From contig NZ_JAAOCA010000007.1 in assembly GCF_014694385.1 (NCBI RefSeq), positions 124,001 to 188,000 on the forward strand: a stretch of 64,000 nt of DNA. Reading direction: 5' to 3'. The notes beneath the pieces are model-generated. The model saw nothing but the letters and a program-made list of their open reading frames with translations. It was not told where the DNA came from and did no database searches. The DNA comes from Pseudomonas typographi (GTDB lineage Bacteria; Pseudomonadota; Gammaproteobacteria; Pseudomonadales; Pseudomonadaceae). The position numbers were made by a program, and so were the translations under genes. Each line of letters begins with the position of its first letter. Within the stretch, counting starts at the first letter, position 1. Shown piece by piece: positions 37,115 through 46,873 of this stretch.

Positions 37115-38311
37115 TCAACTGTTGGGCAGCAAGCGCACTGTCAGGCTTTTGATGTAGCGGGTTTCGACGATGGCCGGGTGCACCGGATGGTCCGGGCCCT
37201 GGCCGCCCCGTTCCAGCAACTGGATGTTGCGGTCCAGGTGCCGGGCACTGGTCAGCAGGATGTTCTGCAGGTCGTCTTCGGGCAGGTGCATCGAGCAGGA
37301 GGCGCTGACCAGGATGCCGTCGCGTGCCAGTAGCCGCATGGCCTGTTCGTTCAGGCGCCGGTACGCGCCCTCACCGTTTTTGAGGTCTTTCTTGCGTTTG
37401 ATGAATGCCGGCGGGTCGGCAATGATCACGTCGAAGCGCTCCTCTGCCGCTTTCAGCCCCCGGAGGGCCTCGAAGGCGTCGCCCTCAACGCAGGTGACTT
37501 TTTCACCAATGCCATTGAGGGCGGCGTTGCGCTCTACGCCATCGAGCGCGAAGCCCGAAGCGTCGACGCAAAAAACCTCGCTAGCGCCGAAAGCGCCGGC
37601 CTGCACGCCCCAACCGCCAATGTAACTGAACAAATCCAGTACCCGCTTGCCCTTGACGTAGGGTGCCAGGCGCGCACGGTTCATACGGTGGTCGTAGAAC
37701 CAGCCGGTTTTCTGGCCTTCGATCACTGGGGCTTGGAATTGTACGCCGTTCTCTTCCAGCCGAACCCATTCGGGGACTGCCCCAAAGGCGGTTTCGACAT
37801 ACCGCTGCAGGCCTTCGGCATCGCGCGCCGAGGAGTCGTTCTTGAACAGGATGCCGCGTGGCTGCAACACCTGCACCAGTGCGGCCTGAACGTCGGCCTT
37901 GAGCGCCTCCATGGTCGCCGAGGCCAACTGCACCACCAAGTGGTCACCGAAACGATCGACCACCAGCCCTGGTAGCAAGTCGGAGTCGCCATAGACCAGG
38001 CGATAGAAGGGTTTGTCGAACAGCCGTTCGCGCAGCGACAAGGCCACGTTCAAGCGGTGCACCAACAGTGATTTGTCTAGCGCAAGCTTAGGGTCGCGAG
38101 ACACCAACCGCGCACAAATCAAGTTGTTTGGGCTCATGGCTACGATGCCGAGCGGCTTGCCCCCAGCGGCTTCCAGCAGCGCCTGGGCGCCGGCGGCGAA
38201 ACCCTGCAACGGCGTGACCGCCACATCCACTTCGTTACTGTAAACCCACAAGTGGCCAGCGCGCAGGCGGCGATCGGCATTGGCTTTGAGGCGAAGGCTG
38301 GGCAAGGGCAT
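37115..38311 (-). CDS. rlmI: 23S rRNA (cytosine-1962-C5) methyltransferase
   Basis: 398 aa. N-terminal PUA-like RNA-binding domain (LKANADRRLRAGHLWVYSNEV), then a Rossmann methyltransferase with VLDLFSYIGGWGVQAGAFGAS for SAM and the IIADPPAF catalytic-region motif; conserved Cys in SASCSMHL. This matches RlmI (YccW). I use the Met at 38311 (MPLPSLRLK). The gene has a clean minus-strand TATAAT box overlapped upstream by a perfect palindrome. Confidence 0.9.
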   Translation of the reverse strand: MPLPSLRLKANADRRLRAGHLWVYSNEVDVAVTPLQGFAAGAQALLEAAGGKPLGIVAMSPNNLICARLVSRDPKLALDKSLLVHRLNVALSLRERLFDKPFYRLVYGDSDLLPGLVVDRFGDHLVVQLASATMEALKADVQAALVQVLQPRGILFKNDSSARDAEGLQRYVETAFGAVPEWVRLEENGVQFQAPVIEGQKTGWFYDHRMNRARLAPYVKGKRVLDLFSYIGGWGVQAGAFGASEVFCVDASGFALDGVERNAALNGIGEKVTCVEGDAFEALRGLKAAEERFDVIIADPPAFIKRKKDLKNGEGAYRRLNEQAMRLLARDGILVSASCSMHLPEDDLQNILLTSARHLDRNIQLLERGGQGPDHPVHPAIVETRYIKSLTVRLLPNS

Positions 38312-38337
38312 CAGGGGCTTCCGAGAAAAAAGGGGCA

Positions 38338-38368
38338 ATTATAGCGGGAAAAGCGCTTAAGCGCTTTT
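38338..38368 (-). promoter_or_regulatory. rlmI promoter and 20-bp palindrome
   Basis: The minus strand has TATAAT at 38343-38338, 26 bases upstream of the rlmI start. Just upstream, 38349-38368 is a perfect 20-bp palindrome (half-site AAAAGCGCTT). It covers the spacer and the -35 position, where a repressor or a substitute for the missing -35 could bind. Confidence 0.6.
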
Positions 38369-38443
38369 ATACCTGAGCGCGTTCATATTGGATTGAAAGC
38401 CAAGGTTGCATTGGCCCCTAAGTTGAAAATATACACCCAGTTA

Positions 38444-38471
38444 TTGCTTAGTGATAAGCCTGTTCTATAGT
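38444..38471 (+). promoter_or_regulatory. sigma-70 promoter of the orphan gene at 38504
   Basis: -35 TTGCTT (38444-38449) and -10 TATAGT (38466-38471) with a 16-bp spacer, in an A+T-rich stretch. A strong AAGGGAG ribosome site precedes the ATG at 38504. Confidence 0.55.
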
Positions 38472-38503
38472 CAATGGAAAGCGATAACGAAGGGAGTTAA
38501 ATA

Positions 38504-38917
38504 ATGAGCGATATCCTGCCGCGCCTATGGGTCGCGTCGCTGAATAAAACGCTTCAAAGTGAAATCGATAAATGCATAGCCGATGGCGAGGTGAATGCAT
38601 TGGAGTTGGCCAAGTTCAGGAAAAGCGCCGATGCCCAGGTCGCAACCGCAATCACCACCGGGGCCTCGGCTGCAGTCAAAGAGGCCTTGGAAAAGCTGGC
38701 TAAAGCGGCGGACGACACGCATCTTGCCATCGTTGATCTGGACAAAATCTACAGGCCTTTGGAGGAAGATCTAAAAGCGGCGATAGAAGTCGCTGTTCAA
38801 TATCAGTTGGTGCAAACCGTATTGTCGTATAACTTTAGTTTGGATAAGCAATTGGTTTACTACCCAGAGGGCAAACAAGGCCTGGCCGATTGGCTTAAGC
38901 ATAGGCAACAACCTTAG
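38504..38917 (+). CDS. hypothetical protein, unrecognised
   Basis: 137 aa; I recognise no family. Mostly predicted helix (ALELAKFRKSADAQVATAI, AVKEALEKLAKAADDTHLAI), no signal peptide, no cysteine and no membrane segment. Visibly lower G+C than its neighbours, with more A/T-ending codons. It has its own promoter and ribosome site. It sits as a single-gene insertion between rlmI and the HDOD gene, which are closer together in the gene order I remember. Probably a recently gained gene. Confidence 0.7.
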   Translation: MSDILPRLWVASLNKTLQSEIDKCIADGEVNALELAKFRKSADAQVATAITTGASAAVKEALEKLAKAADDTHLAIVDLDKIYRPLEEDLKAAIEVAVQYQLVQTVLSYNFSLDKQLVYYPEGKQGLADWLKHRQQP

Positions 38918-39032
38918 TTTGGCGTGGGGAACATAAGGGTTACTTTCTACGGGCGCCGGGCAAGGTTCACGCCGGCGGCTGTAAAACGGCGGTAGGGCAG
39001 GTACAATGCCGGCAGCAGCCGGAGCCGCAGCC

Positions 39033-39905
39033 ATGTCCCCAGAGTTATCCCCCGAGCAAATCGAGCAGGCGCTGCAAGGCATCAGTGTGCCGCCGCAGCC
39101 GCAGATTCTGGTCGATTTGCAGATGGAGCAATATCAGCCCGATCCCGACCTGGCGACCATCGCCCGCCTGGTATCCCAAGATCCCGGGCTGTCCGGGTCG
39201 CTGCTGAAGATCATCAATTCCCCACATTACGGGCTATCGAATCGCATCACCTCGATCAAGCGGGCGGTCAATTTGCTGGGTGGCCGGTCGGTGATCAACT
39301 TGATCAATGCACAATCGATCAAGGGCCAGATGAGCGATGAAACCATCGTGACCCTCAACCGCTTTTGGGACACGGCCCAGGATGTGGCCAATGCCTGCGC
39401 TACCTTGGCCAAGCGCCTGGGCTCACAGGCGGTGGACGAAGCCTACGCCCTGGGGTTGTTCCACGACTGTGGCGTGCCGCTGATGCTCAAGCGGTTCCCC
39501 GATTACATGGCCGTGCTCGAGCTTGCCTATGCCCAGGCCAAGCCAGGCACCCGCGTGGTCGACACCGAGAACCAGCGCTTCAACACCAACCACGCCGTGG
39601 TGGGCTACTACACCGCGCGTTCCTGGCGCCTGCCGGGGCATGTGTGCGATGCCATTGCCAACCATCACAATGCCTTGGCGGTTTTCAGCGACGAGTCCAG
39701 CAAACAAGCGCCGCTGAAGAACCTGTTGTCGATCCTTAAAATGGCCGAGCACATCGGTGCCTCGTATCGGGTGATCGGTAACCAGGCGGTGGATCACGAA
39801 TGGCAGGCGGTCGCGCCCTTGGTGCTGGACTACGTTGGCCTTAGCGAATATGACTTCGACAACCTGGCCGAAACGGTCCGCGAACTGGGCGCCCGCGGAG
39901 AGTGA
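39033..39905 (+). CDS. HDOD domain protein
   Basis: 290 aa. HDOD domain, a degenerate HD phosphohydrolase fold used in signalling scaffolds: ARLVSQDPGLSGSLLKIINSP, RAVNLLGGRSVINLI, ALGLFHDCGVPLML and ANHHNAL. Partners and output are unknown. The start at 39033 is preferred to the ATG at 39006 because GGAG lies eight bases before it. mutM begins four bases after its stop. Confidence 0.8.
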   Translation: MSPELSPEQIEQALQGISVPPQPQILVDLQMEQYQPDPDLATIARLVSQDPGLSGSLLKIINSPHYGLSNRITSIKRAVNLLGGRSVINLINAQSIKGQMSDETIVTLNRFWDTAQDVANACATLAKRLGSQAVDEAYALGLFHDCGVPLMLKRFPDYMAVLELAYAQAKPGTRVVDTENQRFNTNHAVVGYYTARSWRLPGHVCDAIANHHNALAVFSDESSKQAPLKNLLSILKMAEHIGASYRVIGNQAVDHEWQAVAPLVLDYVGLSEYDFDNLAETVRELGARGE

Positions 39906-39908
39906 CCC

Positions 39909-40721
39909 ATGCCGGAATTGCCTGAAGTCGAAACCACCCGCCGCGGCATCGCGCCATACCTGGAAGGCCAACGCGTAAGCCAGGTGATCGTGCGTGACCG
40001 GCGCTTGCGCTGGCCCATTCCCGAAGACCTGGACGCGCGGCTGTCGGGCCAACGCATCGTCAGCGTGCAGCGGCGGGCCAAATACCTGCTGATCAACGCC
40101 GAAGTGGGTACATTGATCGCCCACTTGGGGATGTCTGGCAATTTGCGGCTGGTGGCGGCGGGGTTGGCGGCGCTCAAGCACGAGCATGTCGACATCGAGC
40201 TGGAGTCGGGCATGGCGCTGCGCTATACCGACCCGCGGCGGTTCGGCGCGATGCTGTGGAGCACCGACCCGCACGCCCATGAGCTGCTGGCCAGCCTCGG
40301 CCCGGAGCCATTGACCGACCTGTTCGACGGCGAGCGGCTGTTCCAGTTGTCCCGTGGCCGCATCATGGCGGTCAAGCCGTTCATCATGGACAACGCCATC
40401 GTGGTGGGCGTGGGCAACATCTACGCCACGGAAGCATTGTTCGCCGCCGGTATCGACCCGCGCCGCGAAGCGGGTGGGATTTCTCGCGCGCGTTATTTGC
40501 GCCTGGCCATTGAGATCAAGCGAGTCCTCGCTCATGCCATCGAGCGGGGCGGCACTACGCTACGCGACTTTATCGGCGGAGATGGCCAACCCGGTTATTT
40601 CCAGCAGGAGCTATTCGCTTATGGCCGCGCCGGCTTGCCGTGCAAGGTATGCGGCAAGCCCCTGCGTGAAACCCGCCTGGGGCAGCGGGCCAGTGTGTAC
40701 TGTGGCGCTTGTCAAAAATGA
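39909..40721 (+). CDS. mutM: formamidopyrimidine-DNA glycosylase
   Basis: 270 aa. Removes 8-oxoguanine and formamidopyrimidines and cleaves the abasic site. N-terminal catalytic [13 protein letters not shown] (Pro after processing and Glu), conserved DNA-contact Lys, helix-two-turn-helix, and the C-terminal zinc finger with Cys pairs CKVCG and YCGACQK. Complete and normal in length. Confidence 0.95.
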   Translation: MPELPEVETTRRGIAPYLEGQRVSQVIVRDRRLRWPIPEDLDARLSGQRIVSVQRRAKYLLINAEVGTLIAHLGMSGNLRLVAAGLAALKHEHVDIELESGMALRYTDPRRFGAMLWSTDPHAHELLASLGPEPLTDLFDGERLFQLSRGRIMAVKPFIMDNAIVVGVGNIYATEALFAAGIDPRREAGGISRARYLRLAIEIKRVLAHAIERGGTTLRDFIGGDGQPGYFQQELFAYGRAGLPCKVCGKPLRETRLGQRASVYCGACQK

Positions 40722-40745
40722 TACAGCTTGGCGCCCGGCCTGTTC

Positions 40746-40773
40746 CTGACAAGTTGGGCTGCGCTGTTATAGT
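40746..40773 (+). promoter_or_regulatory. sigma-70 promoter of the 114-aa gene
   Basis: -35 CTGACA (40746-40751), 16-bp spacer, -10 TATAGT (40768-40773) preceded by TGT as in an extended -10. A GAGGGAG ribosome site precedes the ATG at 40820. Confidence 0.55.
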
Positions 40774-40819
40774 TGAACCCACGATTATCGACGTATCTGC
40801 CCAGTAGAGGGAGCGTGCC

Positions 40820-41164
40820 ATGAAGCCGTTTCGCATATTAACCCTGACGCTGGCCCTTAGCCTGGGCGCCCAAGCCGTGCCCGCCTGGGCCGAGCTCAGT
40901 GGCCAGGGTGGCGGCAGCGGTGACCCGACCTACCAGATCCAGAACCCGCCGGCCTATGCGATGATCGGCGACCTTTTGGTGGCCCGGCCATTTTTGATTG
41001 TCGCCACGGTGGTGGGTGCCGGCTTGTTCGTGGTTTCGCTGCCTTTCACCGCAGCGGGCGGTAACATTGGCGCAGCCGGTAAGGCGCTGGTGGTGGACCC
41101 GGGCAAGGCCGCTTTCGTGCGGTGCTTGGGCTGTACGGAAAGCGGTTACGCGAATGACCGTTAG
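40820..41164 (+). CDS. small exported or membrane protein of unknown function
   Basis: 114 aa. Signal peptide [20 protein letters not shown] with PAWA before [10 protein letters not shown]. One later hydrophobic segment ([22 protein letters not shown]). Two Cys near the C-terminus ([10 protein letters not shown]). Conserved at this site in pseudomonads as far as I recall, sometimes labelled multidrug transporter without evidence. Its stop is followed after three bases by an inverted-repeat element. Confidence 0.65.
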   Translation: MKPFRILTLTLALSLGAQAVPAWAELSGQGGGSGDPTYQIQNPPAYAMIGDLLVARPFLIVATVVGAGLFVVSLPFTAAGGNIGAAGKALVVDPGKAAFVRCLGCTESGYANDR

Positions 41165-41167
41165 TGT

Positions 41168-41320
41168 GGTGTTTCAGCAGTTCGCGCCAGCAGCGGCGTG
41201 CGAACGTTGCCGTCGGGCAAGGCGCCGTGCCGAGTCATAGCAGGCTATGGCAAGGAGGGGTAACGGGGGCCGGCAGGCTAAGGCACCGTCAAACAAAGGC
41301 CAGCCAATGTCTGAAACACC
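41168..41320. repeat. inverted-repeat-bounded element between convergent stops (copy 1)
   Basis: GGTGTTTCAG (41168-41177) and CTGAAACACC (41311-41320) form a perfect 10-bp terminal inverted repeat around 133 bases with no gene. Each terminus begins exactly three bases after a stop codon, of the 114-aa gene on one strand and of the ferredoxin gene on the other. Inside are smaller hairpins such as CATAG-CAGG-CTATG. A related element lies at 59638-59749. Confidence 0.6.
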
Positions 41321-41323
41321 CTA

Positions 41324-41608
<285 letters not shown>

Positions 41609-41664
41609 TCAACAAACAATGCCTGCCATTTTGCCCCATTGCGGCGTGCCATGCACGCCATTGC

Positions 41665-42234
<570 letters not shown>

Positions 42235-42297
42235 TCAGGAGGGCACGACCTCGCTAAGATAGCCATCACAAAAACATCACGAGGGTCGCGGCGCCGC

Positions 42298-42957
42298 ATG
42301 AAAACCCCAGAACGTATCGTCCATGCAAGCCTGCGGCTGTTCAACGACTTGGGCGAGCGCGCCGTCAGCACCAATCACATTGCCGCCTACCTTGAGATGT
42401 CGCCCGGTAACCTGTACTACCACTATGCCAACAAGCGGGAGATTGTCGCGGTGCTGTTCGGCCGTTACGAGCAGCAGGTGCGCCAGGCGTTGGCAATACC
42501 CGCTACGGGTGCGCCCACGGTGGATGAGCTGCGCGGCCACCTCACCGAGTTGCTGGGGCGTATGTGGCACTTTCGCTTTTTTTACCGAGATTTGGAGCAC
42601 CTGTTGGAAGCTGACCCAGCGTTGGCCAGCCGTTATCGGGCGTTTTCCGGTGAATGCCAGGCGCTGGGGCGGCGGTTGATCCAGCGTTTTGTAGACCACG
42701 GCATCCTCGCGCTCGATGCCCGCCAAGCAGAGGCGTTGACCCTGAACGTGTGGATCGTGCTCACCGGCTGGGTGCGCTATTGCTGTACCCACGATGTTCA
42801 GCCACAACACGAAGCCGAGGTGATCCACCGCGGTTGCTATCAAGTGTTGAGCCTGGCCAGTGGGTTCGTCCAAGCGCGTTGGCTCTCGAGCATCGAAAGC
42901 CTACTGAGCGAGTTCGGCGCGCCGCTTATGATGCAAAGCGATCAAGGACCGGGCTGA
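42298..42957 (+). CDS. TetR family transcriptional regulator
   Basis: 219 aa. Helix-turn-helix at the N-terminus (FNDLGERAVSTNHIAAYL then SPGNLYYHYANKREIV). The C-terminal ligand domain is of the type found in PA0367-like regulators next to coaD. The target is unknown; the gene is divergent from coaD and upstream of a sulfurtransferase gene, with 58 bases between. Confidence 0.85.
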   Translation: MKTPERIVHASLRLFNDLGERAVSTNHIAAYLEMSPGNLYYHYANKREIVAVLFGRYEQQVRQALAIPATGAPTVDELRGHLTELLGRMWHFRFFYRDLEHLLEADPALASRYRAFSGECQALGRRLIQRFVDHGILALDARQAEALTLNVWIVLTGWVRYCCTHDVQPQHEAEVIHRGCYQVLSLASGFVQARWLSSIESLLSEFGAPLMMQSDQGPG

Positions 42958-43015
42958 GGCGGAACTTCCGCCGGGGCCGTCGATCAACCCAGCATTTCAT
43001 GGAAACCTACCTGCC

Positions 43016-43870
43016 ATGCCCATCGCCCAACTGATCAACCCAGCGCAATTGGCCGAGCGCCTGGGGCAACGCAACCTGGTGCTGCTCGATTGTCGTTTTG
43101 CCCTGGATGACCCGGATTATGGCCGGCGCAGCTACAACCAAGGGCACATCGAGGGCGCCCATTTCGCAGACCTGGAACGCGACCTGTCCGGCAAAGTGAT
43201 CAAGGGCGTTACCGGGCGCCACCCCTTGCCGGCGCCGGGGCAGTTGCTTGAACGCTTGCAGGCGTGCGGCCTGAATGCCGACAGCGAGGTGGTACTCTAC
43301 GACGATGGCCCGGGGGCCTACGCGGCACGGGCGTGGTGGTTGCTGGCCTGGCTTGGTAAGCGCAGCGCTGTATCGTTGCTCGACGGCGGCCTGAAGGCTT
43401 GGCATGGCGCTGGCTTGCCATTGAGCCTTGACGCGCCGCGCAGCGCCCATGGGCATTTTTCAGGCAAGCCCGACAACCGCTTGGTGGTGACCGCGCAGCA
43501 ACTGAGCGATAGCCTTCAGGCGCCGGGCTTGACCTTGATCGACGCGCGGGCCGAGGCACGCTTTCGTGGCGAGGAGGAACCAATAGACCCGGTCGCGGGG
43601 CATATACCGGGCGCACAATGCGCTGTATTCAACGATAACTTGGGGCCGGATGGCTGTTTTCTGCCACCGGAACAACTGCGCGCGCGCTTCGAGCGGCTGC
43701 TGCAGGCACGCCCGGCACAGCAGTTGGTGGCCTATTGCGGCTCTGGCGTAACGGCCTGCCACAATTTGTTTGCCCTTTGCCTGGCAGGCTACCCCTTGGC
43801 GAAGCTGTATGCAGGTTCGTGGAGCGAATGGATCACCGACCCTCAGCGCCCGCGGGCCACCGGGGGCTGA
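43016..43870 (+). CDS. thiosulfate/3-mercaptopyruvate sulfurtransferase (two-domain rhodanese)
   Basis: 284 aa. Two rhodanese domains (about 1-135 and 155-280). The active-site loop of the second domain is YCGSGVTACHN with Cys241; the CGSGVT form is that of mercaptopyruvate sulfurtransferase (SseA). The 3' end overlaps the convergent hydrolase gene by 28 bases. Confidence 0.87.
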   Translation: MPIAQLINPAQLAERLGQRNLVLLDCRFALDDPDYGRRSYNQGHIEGAHFADLERDLSGKVIKGVTGRHPLPAPGQLLERLQACGLNADSEVVLYDDGPGAYAARAWWLLAWLGKRSAVSLLDGGLKAWHGAGLPLSLDAPRSAHGHFSGKPDNRLVVTAQQLSDSLQAPGLTLIDARAEARFRGEEEPIDPVAGHIPGAQCAVFNDNLGPDGCFLPPEQLRARFERLLQARPAQQLVAYCGSGVTACHNLFALCLAGYPLAKLYAGSWSEWITDPQRPRATGG

Positions 43871-44850
43871 GTCAGCAGCCATTGCGGAATGCGGCGTTCC
43901 AGGTAATACCCCGGGCGGCACAAGCTGCCCTCTACGAAGCCGACATGGCCGCCCTGGGCATGCCGTTCGAAGGCCACGCAGGTTGGCAGCTCCCCGGCGG
44001 CGGGTAAGCTGTGGGGAAACACGAAGGGGTCGTCTTCGGCTTGGATCATCAAGGTGGGCCGGGTGATGCTGCCAAGGTAATAACGGCTGGAAGCGCGCCG
44101 GTAGTAGTCTTCTGCGCTGGTGAAGCCATGCAGGGGCGCGGTGACGGCACCGTCGAATTGCCAGAAATCCCGGATGCCCGCCAGCGAGCCCAGCGCCTGC
44201 AGCTTGGCCGAATGTTCGTTGCGCCCTTGCTGGGTCAGGCGCTTCTGCTTTTGCTTCACATAAGCGACCATTTCGCGCATGAAATGCCGTTGGTAAATAC
44301 GTGAAAAGCCCAGGCCGATGCGGTCGGCGCACTGGTCTAGGCGAAACGGCACCGATACTGCCACGGCGCCTTGTAATGGGCAGCGTTCGGCCGTTTCACC
44401 CAGGTACTTGAGCAGGATGTTGCCACCCAATGAATAGCCGACGGCATACAACGGCGCCGTGGGCCGTTTCGCGGCCAACAGGGCGATCACCTCGGCCAGG
44501 TCGTCGCTGGCACCGGAATGGTAACTGCGGGCGAGCAGGTTTGGCTCGCCCGAGCAGCCGCGCCAGTTGACCGCGACGCTGGCCCAGCCTACCAGGCCCA
44601 AGGCGCGTTGCAGGCCGGCCACATAAGGGGAATTGGAGGAGCCGGTCAAGCCATGCAGCACCAGCACCAGGGGCGCCCCTGGTGTGTGCGGGCCATGCCA
44701 ATCGACGTCCAGAAAGTCGCCATCGGCCAACCATAGCCGTTCGCGCTGGCGTGCCAACGGAGGCAGCTTGCGCCACAAGGGCCCCCATAGCGTTTGCAGA
44801 TGTGGGTTGGCCAAGCCACGGGCAGGCTGGAACGCAGCCTCCGCTTCCAC
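43843..44850 (-). CDS. YheT-family alpha/beta hydrolase
   Basis: 335 aa. Starts with GTG at 44850 (reading MEAEAAFQPARGLANPHLQT), since the frame further upstream lies inside rsmD. Motifs: LVLHGLTGSSNSPYV, nucleophile elbow GYSLGGNILLKYLGE, and the catalytic His in GGHVGFVEG. YheT proteins are esterase-like with poorly known substrates. The GTG is five bases after the rsmD stop, so the genes are coupled. Confidence 0.82.
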   Translation of the reverse strand: MEAEAAFQPARGLANPHLQTLWGPLWRKLPPLARQRERLWLADGDFLDVDWHGPHTPGAPLVLVLHGLTGSSNSPYVAGLQRALGLVGWASVAVNWRGCSGEPNLLARSYHSGASDDLAEVIALLAAKRPTAPLYAVGYSLGGNILLKYLGETAERCPLQGAVAVSVPFRLDQCADRIGLGFSRIYQRHFMREMVAYVKQKQKRLTQQGRNEHSAKLQALGSLAGIRDFWQFDGAVTAPLHGFTSAEDYYRRASSRYYLGSITRPTLMIQAEDDPFVFPHSLPAAGELPTCVAFERHAQGGHVGFVEGSLCRPGYYLERRIPQWLLTQPPVARGR

Positions 44851-44855
44851 AGCGG

Positions 44856-45443
44856 TTACTCGCCGTGTTGCCAGAGCGCGTAGTGCACCTGGCCTGCCTG
44901 TTTTTCCCGATGCAGCCGCCATTGAGGTGGCAGCCCCAGGCTTGAAGGGGCGCTTTCGCTTTCGGTATAAACCCATGCCGCCGGCGCCAACCACCCACGG
45001 CTTTCGAGCAGGTCGCAGGTGGCCTTGAGCAGGGCCTGGTGGAACGGCGGGTCGAGAAAAACCAGGTCGAACGGCTGCGCCGGTTGATGTTCGAGGTAGC
45101 GCAGGGCGTCGCTTTGCAGCAATTGGCCATTGCCGCACTTGAGCAGATCGAGGTTGTGCCGCAGGCTCGCAATGGCCTCGCTGTTGGCGTCCAGCGCCAG
45201 GCCCATGGCCGCGCCGCGCGACAGCGCCTCCAGGTATAAGGCGCCACTGCCGGCGAAGGCGTCCAGCACCCGGGCACCCTCGACATAGGGCGCCAGCCAG
45301 TTGAACAAGGTTTCCCGCACGCGGTCAGGCGTCGGCCGCAGCCCTGGTGCCTGGGGGAAGCTTAACCGGCGGCTGCGCCATTGGCCGCCAATGATGCGCA
45401 GTTGCCCGGCGCCGGGAGAGGACTTGCCTGCAAACATGGCCAT
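44856..45443 (-). CDS. rsmD: 16S rRNA (guanine-966-N2) methyltransferase
   Basis: 195 aa. SAM-dependent methyltransferase acting on the assembled small subunit. RIIGGQWRSRRLSFP, LRPTPDRVRETLFNWL, VLDAFAGSGALYLEALSRGA for SAM, and LVFLDPPF as catalytic motif. The ATG at 45443 overlaps the stop of the preceding M16 peptidase gene (TGATG) and has GGAG seven bases before it. Confidence 0.93.
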   Translation of the reverse strand: MAMFAGKSSPGAGQLRIIGGQWRSRRLSFPQAPGLRPTPDRVRETLFNWLAPYVEGARVLDAFAGSGALYLEALSRGAAMGLALDANSEAIASLRHNLDLLKCGNGQLLQSDALRYLEHQPAQPFDLVFLDPPFHQALLKATCDLLESRGWLAPAAWVYTESESAPSSLGLPPQWRLHREKQAGQVHYALWQHGE

Positions 45444-46873
45444 CAATGCTCCGGTACACCGAGCGGCGGCTCGGCGGGGTTGTCGGTGGGCGCTGGCAGC
45501 GGCTGTTGGGGCACCGTGGGGCCCACCGTGACCACAACCATTTTCGACGCGTCCAGGTGTGCGTTCATCGCCTCGCGTACCTGCGCGGTGGTCAACGCCT
45601 GCGATTGCTGCATGAAGTCTTCGAGAAAACTCAGTGGCAGGTTATAGAAGCCCATCGCCCCCAGTTGGCCGGCGATGGCGGCGTTGCTGGCATTGGACAG
45701 CGGGAAGCTACCGGCCAGTTCCCGCTTGGCGTCGTCGAGTTCTTGCTGGGTCGGGCCGCTTTGCAGGTAGTCGCGCACAATTTGTTGCACCAATTCCAAG
45801 GTGCCTTGGCTCTGTTCGGCGCGGGTTTGCAGGCTGATAGTGAACGGCCCCTGGGCTTGCATGGCCGTGAAACCGGCATACACGCCGTACGTCAACCCGC
45901 GTTTTTCCCTGACTTCGCTCATCAACCGGGTGCCGAAGCTGCCACCGCCGAGAATATCGGCGCCCATGCTCAGGGCCGCGAAATCGGGGGCGTCGCGCTG
46001 GATACCCAGTGCGCCGATCAACAGGTGGGTTTGCTTGGACGGGAATTCGATGTGGGTCACCCCCGGGGCGGGCACCGCGGGTTCGCCCACCGGGGGCAAG
46101 GCTGGGCCTTGGGGCAAGGCGTTGGACACCTGTTCGGCGATGGCGTGTGCCTGCTCGGCGGTAAGGTCGCCGACCAGGGCAATCACTGCGTTACCCGCCG
46201 CATAGGCGCGTTTATGAAACGCCTTTAGTTGTTGCAAGTCGATGCCCTGCAGGCTCTTGGCATCGCCATCGCTGGGGTGGGCATAAGGGTGGTCGCCGTA
46301 AAGCTTTTGGGCGAAGGCCTGGCTGGCGAGAAAGCCTGGGTTCTGGGTGCGGAATTCGAAACTCGCCAGCAACTGGTTTTTGATCCTCGCCAAGGAACTG
46401 GCCGGGAATGTCGGGCGGCCGACCACTTCGCTGAACAATTGTACCGCCGGCTCGCGCTTGGCAGGGGCCGACAGGCTGCGCAGGGTGGCGACGGCCATAT
46501 CCTTGTAGGCGCCGTTGCCGAAGTCTGCCCCCAGCCCCTCGAAACCCTGGGCGATGGCCTGTACATCTTTGCCGGCCACGCCTTCGTTGAGCATGGCGTT
46601 GGTCACCAGCCCGAGCCCTGGCACCTTGCCGTCCTGGCTGCTGCCGGCGGCGAAGGTCAGGCGCAGGTCGAACATCGGCAACTCATGGGCCTGTACGAAC
46701 AGCACGCGGGCCCCGGCCGCGGTGGTCCAGCGCTGGATGTCGAGGGCCCGGTGGGCGGGTGCTGCCTGGCTGACCTGGGCCAGGGTTTCGAGCTGGGGCG
46801 CCTCGGCCATGGCGCTGGTGCTCAAGGCCAGGGCGAGCCCGCCCACCATTGCGCGCAGGGTTGGCTTATTCAT
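45443..46873 (-). CDS. M16 family peptidase, inactive-subunit type
   Basis: 476 aa. Signal peptide LRAMVGGLALALSTSAMA. M16 fold, but the zinc motif HXXEH is absent at the expected place (GLGLVTNAMLNEGVAG). It keeps the second-domain sequence VREKRGLTYGVYAGF with the conserved Arg and Tyr. It is encoded with a catalytic M16 partner, as in PA0371/PA0372, and probably forms a periplasmic heterodimer. Confidence 0.85.
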   Translation of the reverse strand: MNKPTLRAMVGGLALALSTSAMAEAPQLETLAQVSQAAPAHRALDIQRWTTAAGARVLFVQAHELPMFDLRLTFAAGSSQDGKVPGLGLVTNAMLNEGVAGKDVQAIAQGFEGLGADFGNGAYKDMAVATLRSLSAPAKREPAVQLFSEVVGRPTFPASSLARIKNQLLASFEFRTQNPGFLASQAFAQKLYGDHPYAHPSDGDAKSLQGIDLQQLKAFHKRAYAAGNAVIALVGDLTAEQAHAIAEQVSNALPQGPALPPVGEPAVPAPGVTHIEFPSKQTHLLIGALGIQRDAPDFAALSMGADILGGGSFGTRLMSEVREKRGLTYGVYAGFTAMQAQGPFTISLQTRAEQSQGTLELVQQIVRDYLQSGPTQQELDDAKRELAGSFPLSNASNAAIAGQLGAMGFYNLPLSFLEDFMQQSQALTTAQVREAMNAHLDASKMVVVTVGPTVPQQPLPAPTDNPAEPPLGVPEH

